A stretch of 64,000 nt of DNA from Comamonas sp. JUb58 (GTDB taxonomy: Bacteria > Pseudomonadota > Gammaproteobacteria > Burkholderiales > Burkholderiaceae_C), in the NCBI RefSeq assembly GCF_004364775.1, contig NZ_SOAL01000022.1, forward strand, positions 34,448 through 98,447, read 5' to 3'. Below the pieces are notes generated by a model that worked only from the letters and a program-made list of their open reading frames with translations, did not search any database and was not told where the DNA came from. Shown piece after piece: positions 44,768 to 53,611 of this stretch. Position 1 is the stretch's first letter; every line of letters begins with the position of its first letter. The position numbers were made by a program, and so were the translations under genes.

Positions 44768-45409
44768 TCAGCGGAACTGCGCCAGCTCGGCATCACTGGC
44801 CTTGGACGCCGCCTCGGCCCCCTGGATGCGGATCAGGCTGCTGTCGCCCCGGGCTTCCTGCAGGCGCACTTCACGCACAAACTGCCCGCCTTCCAACTCG
44901 ATCGACGCCAGCCACTGCGCCAGCATCGGGTCGCGCGGCAGCAGGCGCATCTGCCAGCCAGAAGCCTGCGCCTTGCCGCTGACCTCAAAGAAATGGTGCA
45001 GCTGCACCAGATCCGCCGACATGACGGCAAACAACATGGCGTTTACCGTGCGCAGCACCGGCTCGTCTTGGGCACGCATCTGCATGCTCAGGGAGCCATC
45101 GGCGCGGCGCGATTGCAGGCTGTCGGGCTTGACCACCAGGCTCGACTCGAAGGGCTTGCGCACATGCCAGACGATGCCCTGGCCCTTGGCCACCACAAAA
45201 TCGCCGGAGGAACGCAATGGCTGCTTGAAGCCCTTGACCGTCTTCTCCTGCGTGAACTGGCCCCGCACCACGGGCGCATCCTTGAGCTGCTGGCGCACCT
45301 GCACCAACAGGTCCTGGCCTGCCGGCTCCGTCGGGGCCGCAGCGGGCTTTTGGGCGAAGGCCGGGGCGATCCCCGTAGCCAGTGCCATGCACAAGATCCA
45401 GGCCCTCAT
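44768..45409 (-). CDS. LolA-like periplasmic carrier
   Basis: This 213-residue protein has a signal peptide ('WILCMALATGIAPAFA') followed by a LolA-type fold: 'GQFTQEKTVKGFKQPLRSSGDFVVAKGQGIVWHV' is the characteristic start. The start ATG 45409 overlaps the thioesterase stop (ATGA). LolA normally carries lipoproteins across the periplasm; cluster-encoded copies are thought to carry the aryl polyene lipid. Confidence 0.88.
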   Translation of the reverse strand: MRAWILCMALATGIAPAFAQKPAAAPTEPAGQDLLVQVRQQLKDAPVVRGQFTQEKTVKGFKQPLRSSGDFVVAKGQGIVWHVRKPFESSLVVKPDSLQSRRADGSLSMQMRAQDEPVLRTVNAMLFAVMSADLVQLHHFFEVSGKAQASGWQMRLLPRDPMLAQWLASIELEGGQFVREVRLQEARGDSSLIRIQGAEAASKASDAELAQFR

Positions 45410-45846
45410 GGCGCCACCCCCAGCCGCTCCCACAGCACAGGTGGGCAGACAAAGCGCATTTCGCGGGTCTGCATGTCGACCGCCACCTGGATCGTGTAGG
45501 CCGAATTGAGCTTTTCGCCGGTCTGCGCATCGCGGATCAGGTAGTCGATGCGCAAGCGGTTCTCCCACTCCGTGATGCTGGCCTTGATCTTGAGGCGCTG
45601 GCCAAAAGCGGCCGGGCGCACGTATTTGAGGCGCATATCCACCACCGGCCATCCAAAGCCCGAATCGCGCATGCGCGGGTAGTCGTAGTCGAACTGGGCC
45701 AGCAAGGCGCTGCGGGCCAGGTCCAGAAAGCGCACATAGTTGCCGTGGTAGACAATCTCCATCACATCGATGTCATAGAACGCCGGCGTGATCTCGATTT
45801 CGCAGGACAGGCGCTCACGCGAGGCCATTTCACTCTCAGTCGGCAT
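45406..45846 (-). CDS. Hotdog-fold acyl-ACP/CoA thioesterase
   Basis: The product has about 146 residues and is of the 4-hydroxybenzoyl-CoA thioesterase type. The active-site region 'FYDIDVMEIVYHGNYVRFLDLAR' is well conserved with the usual Asp. It may release or edit chains, or hydrolyse misloaded aryl starters. The start is between ATG 45846 (overlapping the ammonia-lyase stop by 11 bases) and ATG 45828; the former is used. Confidence 0.85.
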   Translation of the reverse strand: MPTESEMASRERLSCEIEITPAFYDIDVMEIVYHGNYVRFLDLARSALLAQFDYDYPRMRDSGFGWPVVDMRLKYVRPAAFGQRLKIKASITEWENRLRIDYLIRDAQTGEKLNSAYTIQVAVDMQTREMRFVCPPVLWERLGVAP

Positions 45847-47386
45847 ACAGGCTCCAGGTTTGGGCACGGATGCCGCTCAGCAACTGGTGCAGATCGCGGT
45901 CCAGCGCACGGTCCTCCTCGACCAGCGCCACGCGCTCGGCCAGGTCGGCAATCCAGGCACGCATGGCGGGGCCCACCGGCACATCGGGCTGGATGCGCTC
46001 ACGCAAGGGCACTCCCTGGCGCGCGGCAATCAACATGGCCGCCAGCACCTGCTCGGTCAGCTCCAGCACCCGCAACGCATCGCGCGCGGCAATCGTGCCC
46101 ATGCTCACCTTGTCCTGGTTGTGGCACTCGGTCGAGCGCGAGAACACCGAAGCCGGCATGGTCTGTTTGAGGGCTTCGGCCGTCCAGGCCGAGGCGCTGA
46201 TCTGCAGCGCCTTGAGGCCATGGTTGATCGGCTGCGTTGCGCCCTGCGAGCCCGACAGGTTCGATGGCAGGCCCTGGCTGTAGCGGGTGTCCACCAGCAG
46301 TGCGAGCTGCCGGTCCAGCAGATCGGAAATATTGGCCACCGTGTTCTTCAAGGTATCCATGGCCAGCGCAATATGGCCACCATAGAAATGGCCGCCATGC
46401 AGCACCCGCTCCTCATCGGGCTCGATCAGCGGGTTGTCGTTAGCCGAGTTGAGCTCCGACTCGATCAGTTGGCGCAAAAAGGGCAAGGCATCTTCGAGCA
46501 CGCCGATCACATGCGGTGCGCAACGCAGCGAGTAGCGGTCCTGCAGGCGGTGGGAGTTGCGCAGCTGCGCCTCGGCCACCAGGTCGCCCCGGATGCGCGC
46601 GGCGGCACGCTGCTGGCCGGCATGCGGTTTGGCGGCAAACAGCGTCTCGTCAAAATGGTGGGCATTACCCGCAATGGCAACCACATTGGCTGCCGTGATG
46701 CGGCAAGCCAGGCGCGAGACATAGTCCGCGCGCTGCCAGGCGAGGCAGCCCAGCGCCGTCATCACGGCCGTGCCATTCATCAGCGCCAGGCCTTCCTTGG
46801 GGCGCAGGCGCAATGGCGTCGCGCCGGTCTCTTGCAGGGCCTGCGCGGCGGGCACGATCTGGCCCCGAAACAGCACCTCACGCTCACCACAGAGCACCGC
46901 TGCCACATAGGACAGCGGGGTGAGATCGCCACTGGCACCCACCGAGCCTTCGGCCGGGATACGCGGCAGGATATCGTGCTGGATCAGGTGCTGGAGCTGC
47001 TGCAGCAGCGCCCAGCTGACGCCGGACATGCCCCGGCACAGCGAGGCCAGGCGGCAGGCCAGCACCGCGCGCGTTTCCACGTCGGTCAGAAAACGGCCCA
47101 TGCCACAGCCGTGGTAGGCATAGAGGTGGTGCGGCAGATCGGGGATCAGCGCTGGCGGAATCTCGACCGTGCAGGAGTCGCCATAGCCGGTGGTGACGCC
47201 ATAGACCACACCGTCTTCGCGCAACAGCCGGTCGAGAAAGTCCGCACCGCGCTGTATGCGGCTGCGGAACTGGGGATCGGGCGAGAGCTGCACTTGCGCC
47301 TGGCCCTGGGCGATAGCCGTGATCTGCTCGATCTGCAGCGGGCTGCCATCAAAGAGGATCAGCGTGGGTGGAACGTTCTGAGTCAT
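45836..47386 (-). CDS. Aromatic amino acid ammonia-lyase (HAL/TAL family)
   Basis: This 516-residue MIO enzyme forms an unsaturated acid from His, Tyr or Phe. Catalytic Tyr62 lies in 'VYGVTTGYG', and the Ala-Ser-Gly triad that cyclises to the MIO cofactor is at 151-153 in 'GSVGASGDLTP'. The substrate-selecting pair aligns as Tyr91-His92 ('YAYHGCG'). His at this second position also occurs in histidase-like and some tyrosine lyases, so the substrate is not settled. In this cluster, tyrosine to 4-coumarate for the aryl starter is most likely. It overlaps both neighbours. Confidence 0.9.
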   Translation of the reverse strand: MTQNVPPTLILFDGSPLQIEQITAIAQGQAQVQLSPDPQFRSRIQRGADFLDRLLREDGVVYGVTTGYGDSCTVEIPPALIPDLPHHLYAYHGCGMGRFLTDVETRAVLACRLASLCRGMSGVSWALLQQLQHLIQHDILPRIPAEGSVGASGDLTPLSYVAAVLCGEREVLFRGQIVPAAQALQETGATPLRLRPKEGLALMNGTAVMTALGCLAWQRADYVSRLACRITAANVVAIAGNAHHFDETLFAAKPHAGQQRAAARIRGDLVAEAQLRNSHRLQDRYSLRCAPHVIGVLEDALPFLRQLIESELNSANDNPLIEPDEERVLHGGHFYGGHIALAMDTLKNTVANISDLLDRQLALLVDTRYSQGLPSNLSGSQGATQPINHGLKALQISASAWTAEALKQTMPASVFSRSTECHNQDKVSMGTIAARDALRVLELTEQVLAAMLIAARQGVPLRERIQPDVPVGPAMRAWIADLAERVALVEEDRALDRDLHQLLSGIRAQTWSLYAD

Positions 47387-48399
47387 GGGGAGCTACTTTT
47401 CTGGGCCTGTGCCAAAGGGGTGAGGGGCTGCGGCGCCTGGGCCTGCGCCCAGAAGGGAAAGAAATTGAGCCAGTCCCAGGGCGCGCTGCGCAGCCGCGCC
47501 TCCAGCGCAGCCGCATAGCGGGCGGCATACTGGGCCAGGGCCTGCTCGCGGCCAGCGCGGGGCAGCAACACCTGCGAGGCCAGGGTCTCGATCTGCAGCG
47601 CATAGCCGTGGCCGGCATGGGTGCAGGTCATCAGCAGCAAGGGGCACTTGAGCAGGGCCGCAATCACATAGGGACCGGTGGGAAAGGCCGCCTGCGCGCC
47701 CAGGAAAGGGGCTTCGGTGGTCTTGCTCTTGTGCACCGGCACCCGGTCACCCGCAATGGCGATGAACTCCCCAGCGCTGACGCGCTCGGCCAGCATCATC
47801 GCCGTGGCAGCGTTGAACTCCGTCACCTGCAGGAAGCGCACCTGGCTGCCCGGTGACAGGCGCGCCAGCATGCGGTTGAATTGCTGCGCATGGCGGGTGT
47901 GCACCAGCACATTCAGCCGCAGGCCCGCGCGCTGCTCGGCCAGCACCTGGCTCAGCTCGATGCAGCCCATATGGGCGGTGATGAACACGGCCCCCTGGCC
48001 ACGTGCTATCAAATCCTGGACTGCCTGCTGCCCCTGGACCTGCACCCGGGAGGCCGGGTAACGGCCCGAGATGGCCAGCATCTTGTCGAGAATGACCTGC
48101 GCAAACACGCGGAAGTGGCGCAGGCTCTGCCGCCAGCCGGGCGGCTGCGGCCACAGGCCATGGGCCTGCTGCATGCGCTGCAGGTAGTCCAATGACGACC
48201 GCCTGGCCAGAGGCCGGCTGAGCCAGTAGTAGCTGACGACCGGGTAGAGGCACAGCAAGAACGGCCAACGCCCCAACAGCCGGTGGATCTGGTAGAGCAG
48301 CCACATGCCTGCGACAAAGCTGCTCTCCCCGATCTGGGCCCAGTGCGTGGATGGCGTCTGCGGGGAAGCCTGGGAGGCCTTGTTGTATGCGCCTGCCAT
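47383..48399 (-). CDS. LpxL/HtrB-like lipid acyltransferase
   Basis: This 338-residue protein belongs to the lysophospholipid acyltransferase superfamily. 'FITAHMGCIELSQVL' replaces the usual H-x4-D/E catalytic box (His, then Glu), and 'AIAGDRVPV' is the second motif. A membrane segment is near residues 25-60. It probably attaches the polyene or a fatty acyl chain to the lipid carrier. In E. coli this activity is fused to a glycosyltransferase; here the GT2 gene is separate and overlaps by one base (TGATG). Confidence 0.85.
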   Translation of the reverse strand: MAGAYNKASQASPQTPSTHWAQIGESSFVAGMWLLYQIHRLLGRWPFLLCLYPVVSYYWLSRPLARRSSLDYLQRMQQAHGLWPQPPGWRQSLRHFRVFAQVILDKMLAISGRYPASRVQVQGQQAVQDLIARGQGAVFITAHMGCIELSQVLAEQRAGLRLNVLVHTRHAQQFNRMLARLSPGSQVRFLQVTEFNAATAMMLAERVSAGEFIAIAGDRVPVHKSKTTEAPFLGAQAAFPTGPYVIAALLKCPLLLMTCTHAGHGYALQIETLASQVLLPRAGREQALAQYAARYAAALEARLRSAPWDWLNFFPFWAQAQAPQPLTPLAQAQKSSSP

Positions 48400-49154
48400 C
48401 AGACCGCCCTCCGCCGCGTCAGCTTGCGCAGCAGCAGCACCGGGCTGCGCAACAGCATGCCCGCAAACAGGCGCGCATGCATCTTGGAGATCAGCAGGTT
48501 GTCACGCAGCATACGGAAGTGGGACAGGCCATCTTGCGGGTAGGTCACGCGGGTGAACTGCGTGACAAAGGGCACGCCCTGCCAGTGCATGCGCACGAGG
48601 ATCTCGGTATCAAACTCCATGCGCCGCCCGATGTGGGCGCTGTCCCAGGCACGCAAGCTGGCCGCCAGCGGATAGACCCGGAAGCCGCACATGGAGTCGC
48701 GGATGTCCAGCGACAAGGTATTGATCCAGACCCAGACATGGGTGGCATAACGGCCATACAGCCTGGCCTTGGGCACGCTGTGGTCGTAGACCGGCGCACC
48801 GCAGACCATGGCCAAAGGGTGCTGCCGTGACAGAGCGGCGAAACCAGCGATGTCGGCGGTAGCGTGCTGGCCATCGGCATCGATCTGCACCGCATGCGTG
48901 AAGCCGCGTTGCTGCGCGCGGCGCATGCCGGCGATCATGGCCGCGCCCTTGCCCTGGTTCTGCGCCAGGCGCAGCAGCTCCACATGGGGCGCATGTTCGG
49001 CGGCCAGCGCGTCCAGCACGGCGGCGCAGCGCGCCTCCGAGCCATCATCGACCATGATGCAATCCTGCCCGCTGGCCAGGACACCGCGCAGCATGTCTGC
49101 CATCGTGTCGGGATGGTTGTAGACCGGGATGATGGTGATGATGGCGTGCTGCAT
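48399..49154 (-). CDS. Family 2 glycosyltransferase
   Basis: This 251-residue GT-A fold enzyme has N-terminal 'ITIIPVYNHPDTMADML', 'MVDDGS' and the metal-binding 'QIDADGQH'. It probably adds a sugar during assembly of the pigment glycolipid. It begins three bases after the ligase gene stop and is coupled to the acyltransferase. It resembles dolichol-phosphate-mannose synthase-like GT2 enzymes. Confidence 0.9.
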   Translation of the reverse strand: MQHAIITIIPVYNHPDTMADMLRGVLASGQDCIMVDDGSEARCAAVLDALAAEHAPHVELLRLAQNQGKGAAMIAGMRRAQQRGFTHAVQIDADGQHATADIAGFAALSRQHPLAMVCGAPVYDHSVPKARLYGRYATHVWVWINTLSLDIRDSMCGFRVYPLAASLRAWDSAHIGRRMEFDTEILVRMHWQGVPFVTQFTRVTYPQDGLSHFRMLRDNLLISKMHARLFAGMLLRSPVLLLRKLTRRRAV

Positions 49155-49157
49155 GCG

Positions 49158-50903
49158 TCAAATGCCCTGGATCAGCCGGCCACTGGCATGCATGCCACGC
49201 GCCGAACGGATGGCGAACTGGACCGCGCCCTTGACCTCCAGCCACTGGAGTTCGACCTCGACGCTATCGCCCGGCAAGATCGGCTGCTGGAACTTGATGA
49301 CCTCGCCCCGGCCATAGGCCGATGTCAATGCAAAGGCCTGCTGCGCCAAAGTCACCGCCCAGTGCAGCTGGGCCACGCCGGGAACCAGCAAGGCCTGCGG
49401 AAAATGCCCATCCAGCACGCGCAAGCCCGCCACGACCTGGAGGCGGGCGCAGGCCTCGGTGGCGCTGCGGCTCATCCATTGCGGCGTGGGCATCATCGGA
49501 TCAAACAGCGCCAGCAGGCTTTGCTGGGTGACCTTGCTCTGCGCATTCATTGGCATGCGCTCGACATAGCGCCAGCTGCGTGGCAGCGCCACCCGCTCTA
49601 CCTGATCAGCAAGCAAGGCACGCAGGGCCTGAGCCATGGCCTGGCGGCCATGGGCGAGCAGCTGCTGCCAGCCCGCGTCCGTCAGCGCCAGCACCATGCC
49701 CACGCGGGTAGGCAAGTCGCTGCGCTCGATCAGCACGGCGCGGGCCGCATGCACCCAGTCACTGGCCTGCAGGGCCTGCTCCAGTGCAGTCAAAGAAATG
49801 CGTTTTTCGGCAATTTTCACAATCCGGTCCACCCGGCCCCGGAGCACAAAGCTGGTCCCATCGCTGCTGGCCTCGGCCCGGTCTGCGGTCTCCCACCACC
49901 GTGCAGGATCAGACAGATGCGGTGAGCGCACCTTGAGCACACCGCTGTCCGCATCCAGCGCGACGGCCACACCTGGCAAGGCTTGCCATACCTCGCCCGA
50001 ATCGGCGCGGCGCCGCCAGGCAATGCCACCGGTCTCCGAGCTGCCAAACACCTCGGTCGGGGAATGCCCCAGCACCGCCACACTGTGTGCCGAGGCTTCG
50101 GCGGCCAAGGGCCCGCCGGAGGAAAAAATGGCGCGCAAACGCGATGGCGCATCAGCCCAGGGCAGCTGCTGCGGCAGCCGGCCCAGCATCGCAGGGCTGG
50201 ACACCAGCAGGCAGGCCGGTGCCTGGCGGAACTGCGCGAGCAGGTCTTCGGGGTAGCGCGCGAAGGCCGTGCCGAGCATGCGGCCCGCCGACAGCGGCCA
50301 CAGCACCCGGAACAACAGCCCATAGATATGCTGGTGTGACACGGTGGCCAGCACCTGTAGCGGCCCACCGCCCAGCGCAGCACCAAAGGCGGTCTCCAGC
50401 GCCTGGACTTCGGCATCCAGCTGCGCCAGCTGCTTGACAATGCGCTCGGGCTTGCCGGTCGAGCCCGAGGTGAACAGCACCAGGCGCGTAGCCTGCCTGT
50501 CCAGGGGCCGCAAAGAAAGATCGCCAGCGGCATCGGCCACGGGCGCCACGGCGCCGGGCAGCAAGCCTGCGCTACCGGCCAGGCTGGGCAGCAGGGCATC
50601 GGTGTTCGTCGGCTGCAGATCGCTCAGCAGCACCGGCGTTTTGCCTGCATGCCAGGCCCCCCACAATGCGGCCGAAAAGTCCAGCGCATCGTCAAAATAA
50701 AAACCGATCTCCTGGCCGGGCAGCTCTGCAAAGGCGGCATACCAACGGCGCACCATCTGCAGCCATTCGCTGCCTGCCACGGCCTGGGCATTGCTCGGGG
50801 TGACCCGCATGGCCACGGGGCGCTGGGCGCCCTGCTCTGCCATCGTCACGGCCACGTCGGCCAATGCCACACCCTGCTTCAACTGTGTCTCCCCTTGTCC
50901 CAT
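49158..50903 (-). CDS. AMP-dependent acyl-ACP/CoA ligase fused to a dehydratase domain
   Basis: This two-domain protein has about 581 residues. The N-terminal adenylation domain has 'LVLFTSGSTGKPERIVK' (P-loop-like A3 motif), 'FGSSETGGIAWR' and 'GRVDRIVKIAEKRISL'. It would activate the aryl starter acid and load it onto ACP. The C-terminal about 110 residues form a hotdog domain with 'DGHFPQALLVPGVAQLHW', like ApeI/FabA dehydratases. The start is uncertain: ATG 50903 is used because GTG 50990 lacks a ribosome-binding site and overlaps the previous gene by 29 bases; ATG 50843 is also possible. Confidence 0.85.
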   Translation of the reverse strand: MGQGETQLKQGVALADVAVTMAEQGAQRPVAMRVTPSNAQAVAGSEWLQMVRRWYAAFAELPGQEIGFYFDDALDFSAALWGAWHAGKTPVLLSDLQPTNTDALLPSLAGSAGLLPGAVAPVADAAGDLSLRPLDRQATRLVLFTSGSTGKPERIVKQLAQLDAEVQALETAFGAALGGGPLQVLATVSHQHIYGLLFRVLWPLSAGRMLGTAFARYPEDLLAQFRQAPACLLVSSPAMLGRLPQQLPWADAPSRLRAIFSSGGPLAAEASAHSVAVLGHSPTEVFGSSETGGIAWRRRADSGEVWQALPGVAVALDADSGVLKVRSPHLSDPARWWETADRAEASSDGTSFVLRGRVDRIVKIAEKRISLTALEQALQASDWVHAARAVLIERSDLPTRVGMVLALTDAGWQQLLAHGRQAMAQALRALLADQVERVALPRSWRYVERMPMNAQSKVTQQSLLALFDPMMPTPQWMSRSATEACARLQVVAGLRVLDGHFPQALLVPGVAQLHWAVTLAQQAFALTSAYGRGEVIKFQQPILPGDSVEVELQWLEVKGAVQFAIRSARGMHASGRLIQGI

Positions 50904-50961
50904 TGCGTTCACATCCCGGGCGCTGGCTGCCTGCAAGCTTGCAGGGCGATGCGCCTGTCCA

Positions 50962-51519
50962 TCAATCTGCACTGGCCGGTTGCCGCACACGGCGCCGTAC
51001 CAGCCACTCCCCGCCCATCAGACATCCCATCAGGACATAGGCGAGCAGCCCGTTGTAGAAAGCCCAAACGGCATCGCTGCCCCAGAGCGCAGTCATGGCA
51101 GCGACCGCACCATTGAGCACAAAGAACAGGCACCAGACCAGCGTGACCTTGCGCGTGTAGCGCACGCCGGATGCCGGCAGATCTGGCTCCTGCAGCCGCG
51201 CCAGGCGCTCGACCACCGTGGGTGGGTATACGAGGCTGTAGCCAAATACCGCCAACATCACCGCATTGACCCAGACCGGGTAGAGCTTGACCATCAGCGG
51301 ATCGTTGCCCAGCCAGGCAGCCAGGCCCAGCACAGCAGCGCCTGCGGCCGCCAGCCACCAGAACTTCTCCTGGGCAATGAGCGCACGCACGACGGCCAAC
51401 ACCACCATCAACAGCGCCAGCCACTGGGGCGCAACCCGCCCGATGGTGGCGTAGACCACCAGCGGATAGAGCACGGTCAGCACGACCAAGGCCCATTTCA
51501 GCGAGCTGCGCATGCCCAT
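50962..51519 (-). CDS. Integral membrane protein of the aryl polyene cluster
   Basis: This 185-residue protein has about five or six predicted membrane helices ('WALVVLTVLYPLVVYATIG', 'LLMVVLAVVRALIA', 'VWCLFFVLNGAVAAMTAL', 'GLLAYVLMGCLMGGEWLV'). It resembles the COG4648-type membrane proteins found with ketosynthases in these clusters. The function is not established; a scaffold or lipid-handling role is likely. It starts five bases after the second ACP gene. Confidence 0.8.
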   Translation of the reverse strand: MGMRSSLKWALVVLTVLYPLVVYATIGRVAPQWLALLMVVLAVVRALIAQEKFWWLAAAGAAVLGLAAWLGNDPLMVKLYPVWVNAVMLAVFGYSLVYPPTVVERLARLQEPDLPASGVRYTRKVTLVWCLFFVLNGAVAAMTALWGSDAVWAFYNGLLAYVLMGCLMGGEWLVRRRVRQPASAD

Positions 51520-51524
51520 GGCGC

Positions 51525-51806
51525 TCAGGCGGCCTGCTGGTCCTCGTTGACCAGCAGGTAGAGCGCGTCCACCACGTCCTGCACGGTGCGCACCGACTTG
51601 AAGGCTTCCGCATTCAGGCGCTTGCCCACCAGAGGCTTGAGCTGCACGATCAGGTCGACCGCATCGATGCTGTCGATATCCAGGTCGTCATAGAGCTTGG
51701 CCTCAGGCGTGATGCGCGCGGCCTCGATGCTGAAGTTCTCGTCCAGGATGCGGACGATATGTTCATAAATTTCTTGCTTTTTCAAAGCGGTACCCAATGA
51801 GGTCAA
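51525..51806 (-). CDS. Acyl carrier protein 2
   Basis: This 93-residue acidic ACP has Ser46 in 'DIDSIDAVDL' as the phosphopantetheine site. It is one of two ACPs in the cluster. The E. coli pair ApeE/ApeF are used for chain elongation and starter or lipid transfer respectively; I cannot say which is which here. Separated by 24 bases from the other ACP gene. Confidence 0.92.
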   Translation of the reverse strand: MTSLGTALKKQEIYEHIVRILDENFSIEAARITPEAKLYDDLDIDSIDAVDLIVQLKPLVGKRLNAEAFKSVRTVQDVVDALYLLVNEDQQAA

Positions 51807-51830
51807 TGAATGAGAAGGAGCCAGGGCCGC

Positions 51831-52091
51831 TTACTGCGCCTGGTGGCCCGCGACAAAAGCCACCAGGGCGTTGACGCTGCTGAAATGCTGGCGGGTCTGC
51901 TCGGAGTCGGCCGACATACTCAGGCCGTATTTCTTCTGCAGCGCCAGGCCCAGTTCCAGCGCGTCGATGGAGTCCAGGCCCAGGCCGTCCACAAACAGTG
52001 GTGCGGCCGAATCGATGTCCTGCGGTGCCAGGTCTTCCAGTGCCAGCGATGCGATGATGAGTTCCTTGATTTCCTGTTCAAGCTGAAGCAC
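51831..52091 (-). CDS. Acyl carrier protein 1
   Basis: This 86-residue acidic ACP has Ser41 in 'GLDSIDALEL' as the phosphopantetheine attachment site. It overlaps the upstream acyltransferase gene by 14 bases, and its stop precedes the second ACP gene. It serves as the carrier for aryl or polyene intermediates. Confidence 0.93.
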   Translation of the reverse strand: MLQLEQEIKELIIASLALEDLAPQDIDSAAPLFVDGLGLDSIDALELGLALQKKYGLSMSADSEQTRQHFSSVNALVAFVAGHQAQ

Positions 52092-52854
52092 GTGAGGGTC
52101 CTCTGAATAAATAATCGGACAGGTAATCGGTCACCTGGCGTGCCGCCAGCGACTCGTTGCCTGCCACTGTGCAGAATTCTTGAATGGCGATGTCATCCCG
52201 CACTTCGAACGTGAAATGCGGCTTGCGCGCCGGCACTCGCCACCAGGGAACGCCCTTGGACAGCATCGGCAAGCTGGTGTGGATGTACACCGGCGTGATA
52301 TCGACGCCGCCCTTGACCGCCACATGCGCAGCGCCACGCTGCAGCTTGGGCGCCCCCTGAAGCGGCGTGCGCGTGCCTTCCGGGAAAATGATCAGGTTAC
52401 TGCCGGCATCGAGCGAACGTGTGCAGTCCTCGATCAGCTGTGCGCCGCCGCCATTGCAGATGAAACCTGCCGCCTGGATGGGACCGCGCGTGAAGGGGTT
52501 GCGCAGCAGCGAGGCCTTCACAATGCAGTCCGCCTTCGGGATGAAGGAGATCAAAAACACCACGTCGATCAGCGAGGGGTGGTTGGCCAGAATCAACAGG
52601 CCTTGGCGGTTGAGGCGCTCCAGATGGCGGGTCTCGTACGAGATCACGCCCACAAAGTTCATCAGGCCGACAAACCAGCGAAAGCTATGGTGTATCAATG
52701 CCTGCGCGGCATTTTTGCGCTTTTGCGGATCGCGGTTGCAGACCAGCAGCAGCGGATAGACGAGCAAGCGGATCACCAAGCCGCCCAGACCAAAGACGGC
52801 AAAACAAAAGCCCGTCGCAAAGACGCGCCAGTAACGGTTGAGACGTTCAGCCAT
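52078..52854 (-). CDS. PlsC-like 1-acyl-glycerol-phosphate acyltransferase
   Basis: This 258-residue membrane acyltransferase has an N-terminal helix ('VFATGFCFAVFGLGGLVIRL'), the catalytic box 'NHPSLIDVVF' (NHxxxxD) and 'FPEGTRT'. It likely makes or modifies the lipid part of the pigment (ApeD-like). I start at ATG 52854, eight bases inside the chain-length factor gene; the longer ORF from 52992 lies in another frame of that gene and was rejected. Confidence 0.9.
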   Translation of the reverse strand: MAERLNRYWRVFATGFCFAVFGLGGLVIRLLVYPLLLVCNRDPQKRKNAAQALIHHSFRWFVGLMNFVGVISYETRHLERLNRQGLLILANHPSLIDVVFLISFIPKADCIVKASLLRNPFTRGPIQAAGFICNGGGAQLIEDCTRSLDAGSNLIIFPEGTRTPLQGAPKLQRGAAHVAVKGGVDITPVYIHTSLPMLSKGVPWWRVPARKPHFTFEVRDDIAIQEFCTVAGNESLAARQVTDYLSDYLFRGPSRASA

Positions 52855-53611
52855 GCATGCGCTCCCAGGTCCAGCCCCTGCCCGGCGCGGCTTGCGGGGC
52901 TGCCCATTCGGTTTGCGCGGGGTCCAGCAAGAAACGCAGCACCTGCAGGCCATGGGGCAAGCCTGCCTGGCTGCCCTCTGTGTCGCCAGCATCGCGGCCG
53001 GCAGCCCTGGCGGTCAGCGCAAAGCCTGGTCCATCGGGCTGGGCCAGGCTGACCACGACGGCCCAGGAAAATTCGGCAGCGCCTGCTTCGCCAAAAGGCG
53101 CGTACTCGCCAGGCAGGCCCTCGTCGTAGCAGACCAGCACCACCGCCGGAGCACCCTCGTGCAGCAGGCCGATGGCCTCGACGATGCCGGCCTCAGGGCC
53201 TGCGGCGGACGCCGCGACACAGATGGCATTGGACACCATGCCCCGCAAGATCGAATACTGGGCCGCAATGCCGTTGTGCACGGACAGCGCAAATGCGGTC
53301 GGAGAAAGGGCTTCCGCGCCGACCTGGGCGCGCAGCAGTTGCAGGGATTTGTCGCTGTCACCGTAGCGGGAGACCCAGACCATGGGGATGTCGGCCAGCG
53401 CTGTCTGCGCCAGCACATCGTCTGCCACCACGACGGCCATCTTGGCCAGCGGGCCGAGCCTGCGCCGTGCCATCGCCGGGATATGGGAGACATCCAGCGC
53501 CAGCTCTCCCACGGGCGCCGACGGCTGGGCCGCCCAGTCCTGCCATTGGGTTGACGTGCGCAACCCGCGCGCGACGGCCGAACTGGCTCGAACGGAAAAC
53601 TCAACCCTCAC
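52847..53611 (-). CDS. Ketosynthase chain-length factor
   Basis: This 254-residue truncated ketosynthase-like protein has 'LSVHNGIAAQYSILRG' and 'CVAASAAGPEAGIVEAIGLL', but no active-site Cys at the ketosynthase position. It therefore cannot condense and probably pairs with the FabF-like enzyme to set chain length, as ApeC does. The GTG start at 53611 has GGAG five bases upstream. It is the first gene of the 18.5-kb operon. Confidence 0.85.
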   Translation of the reverse strand: MRVEFSVRASSAVARGLRTSTQWQDWAAQPSAPVGELALDVSHIPAMARRRLGPLAKMAVVVADDVLAQTALADIPMVWVSRYGDSDKSLQLLRAQVGAEALSPTAFALSVHNGIAAQYSILRGMVSNAICVAASAAGPEAGIVEAIGLLHEGAPAVVLVCYDEGLPGEYAPFGEAGAAEFSWAVVVSLAQPDGPGFALTARAAGRDAGDTEGSQAGLPHGLQVLRFLLDPAQTEWAAPQAAPGRGWTWERMHG

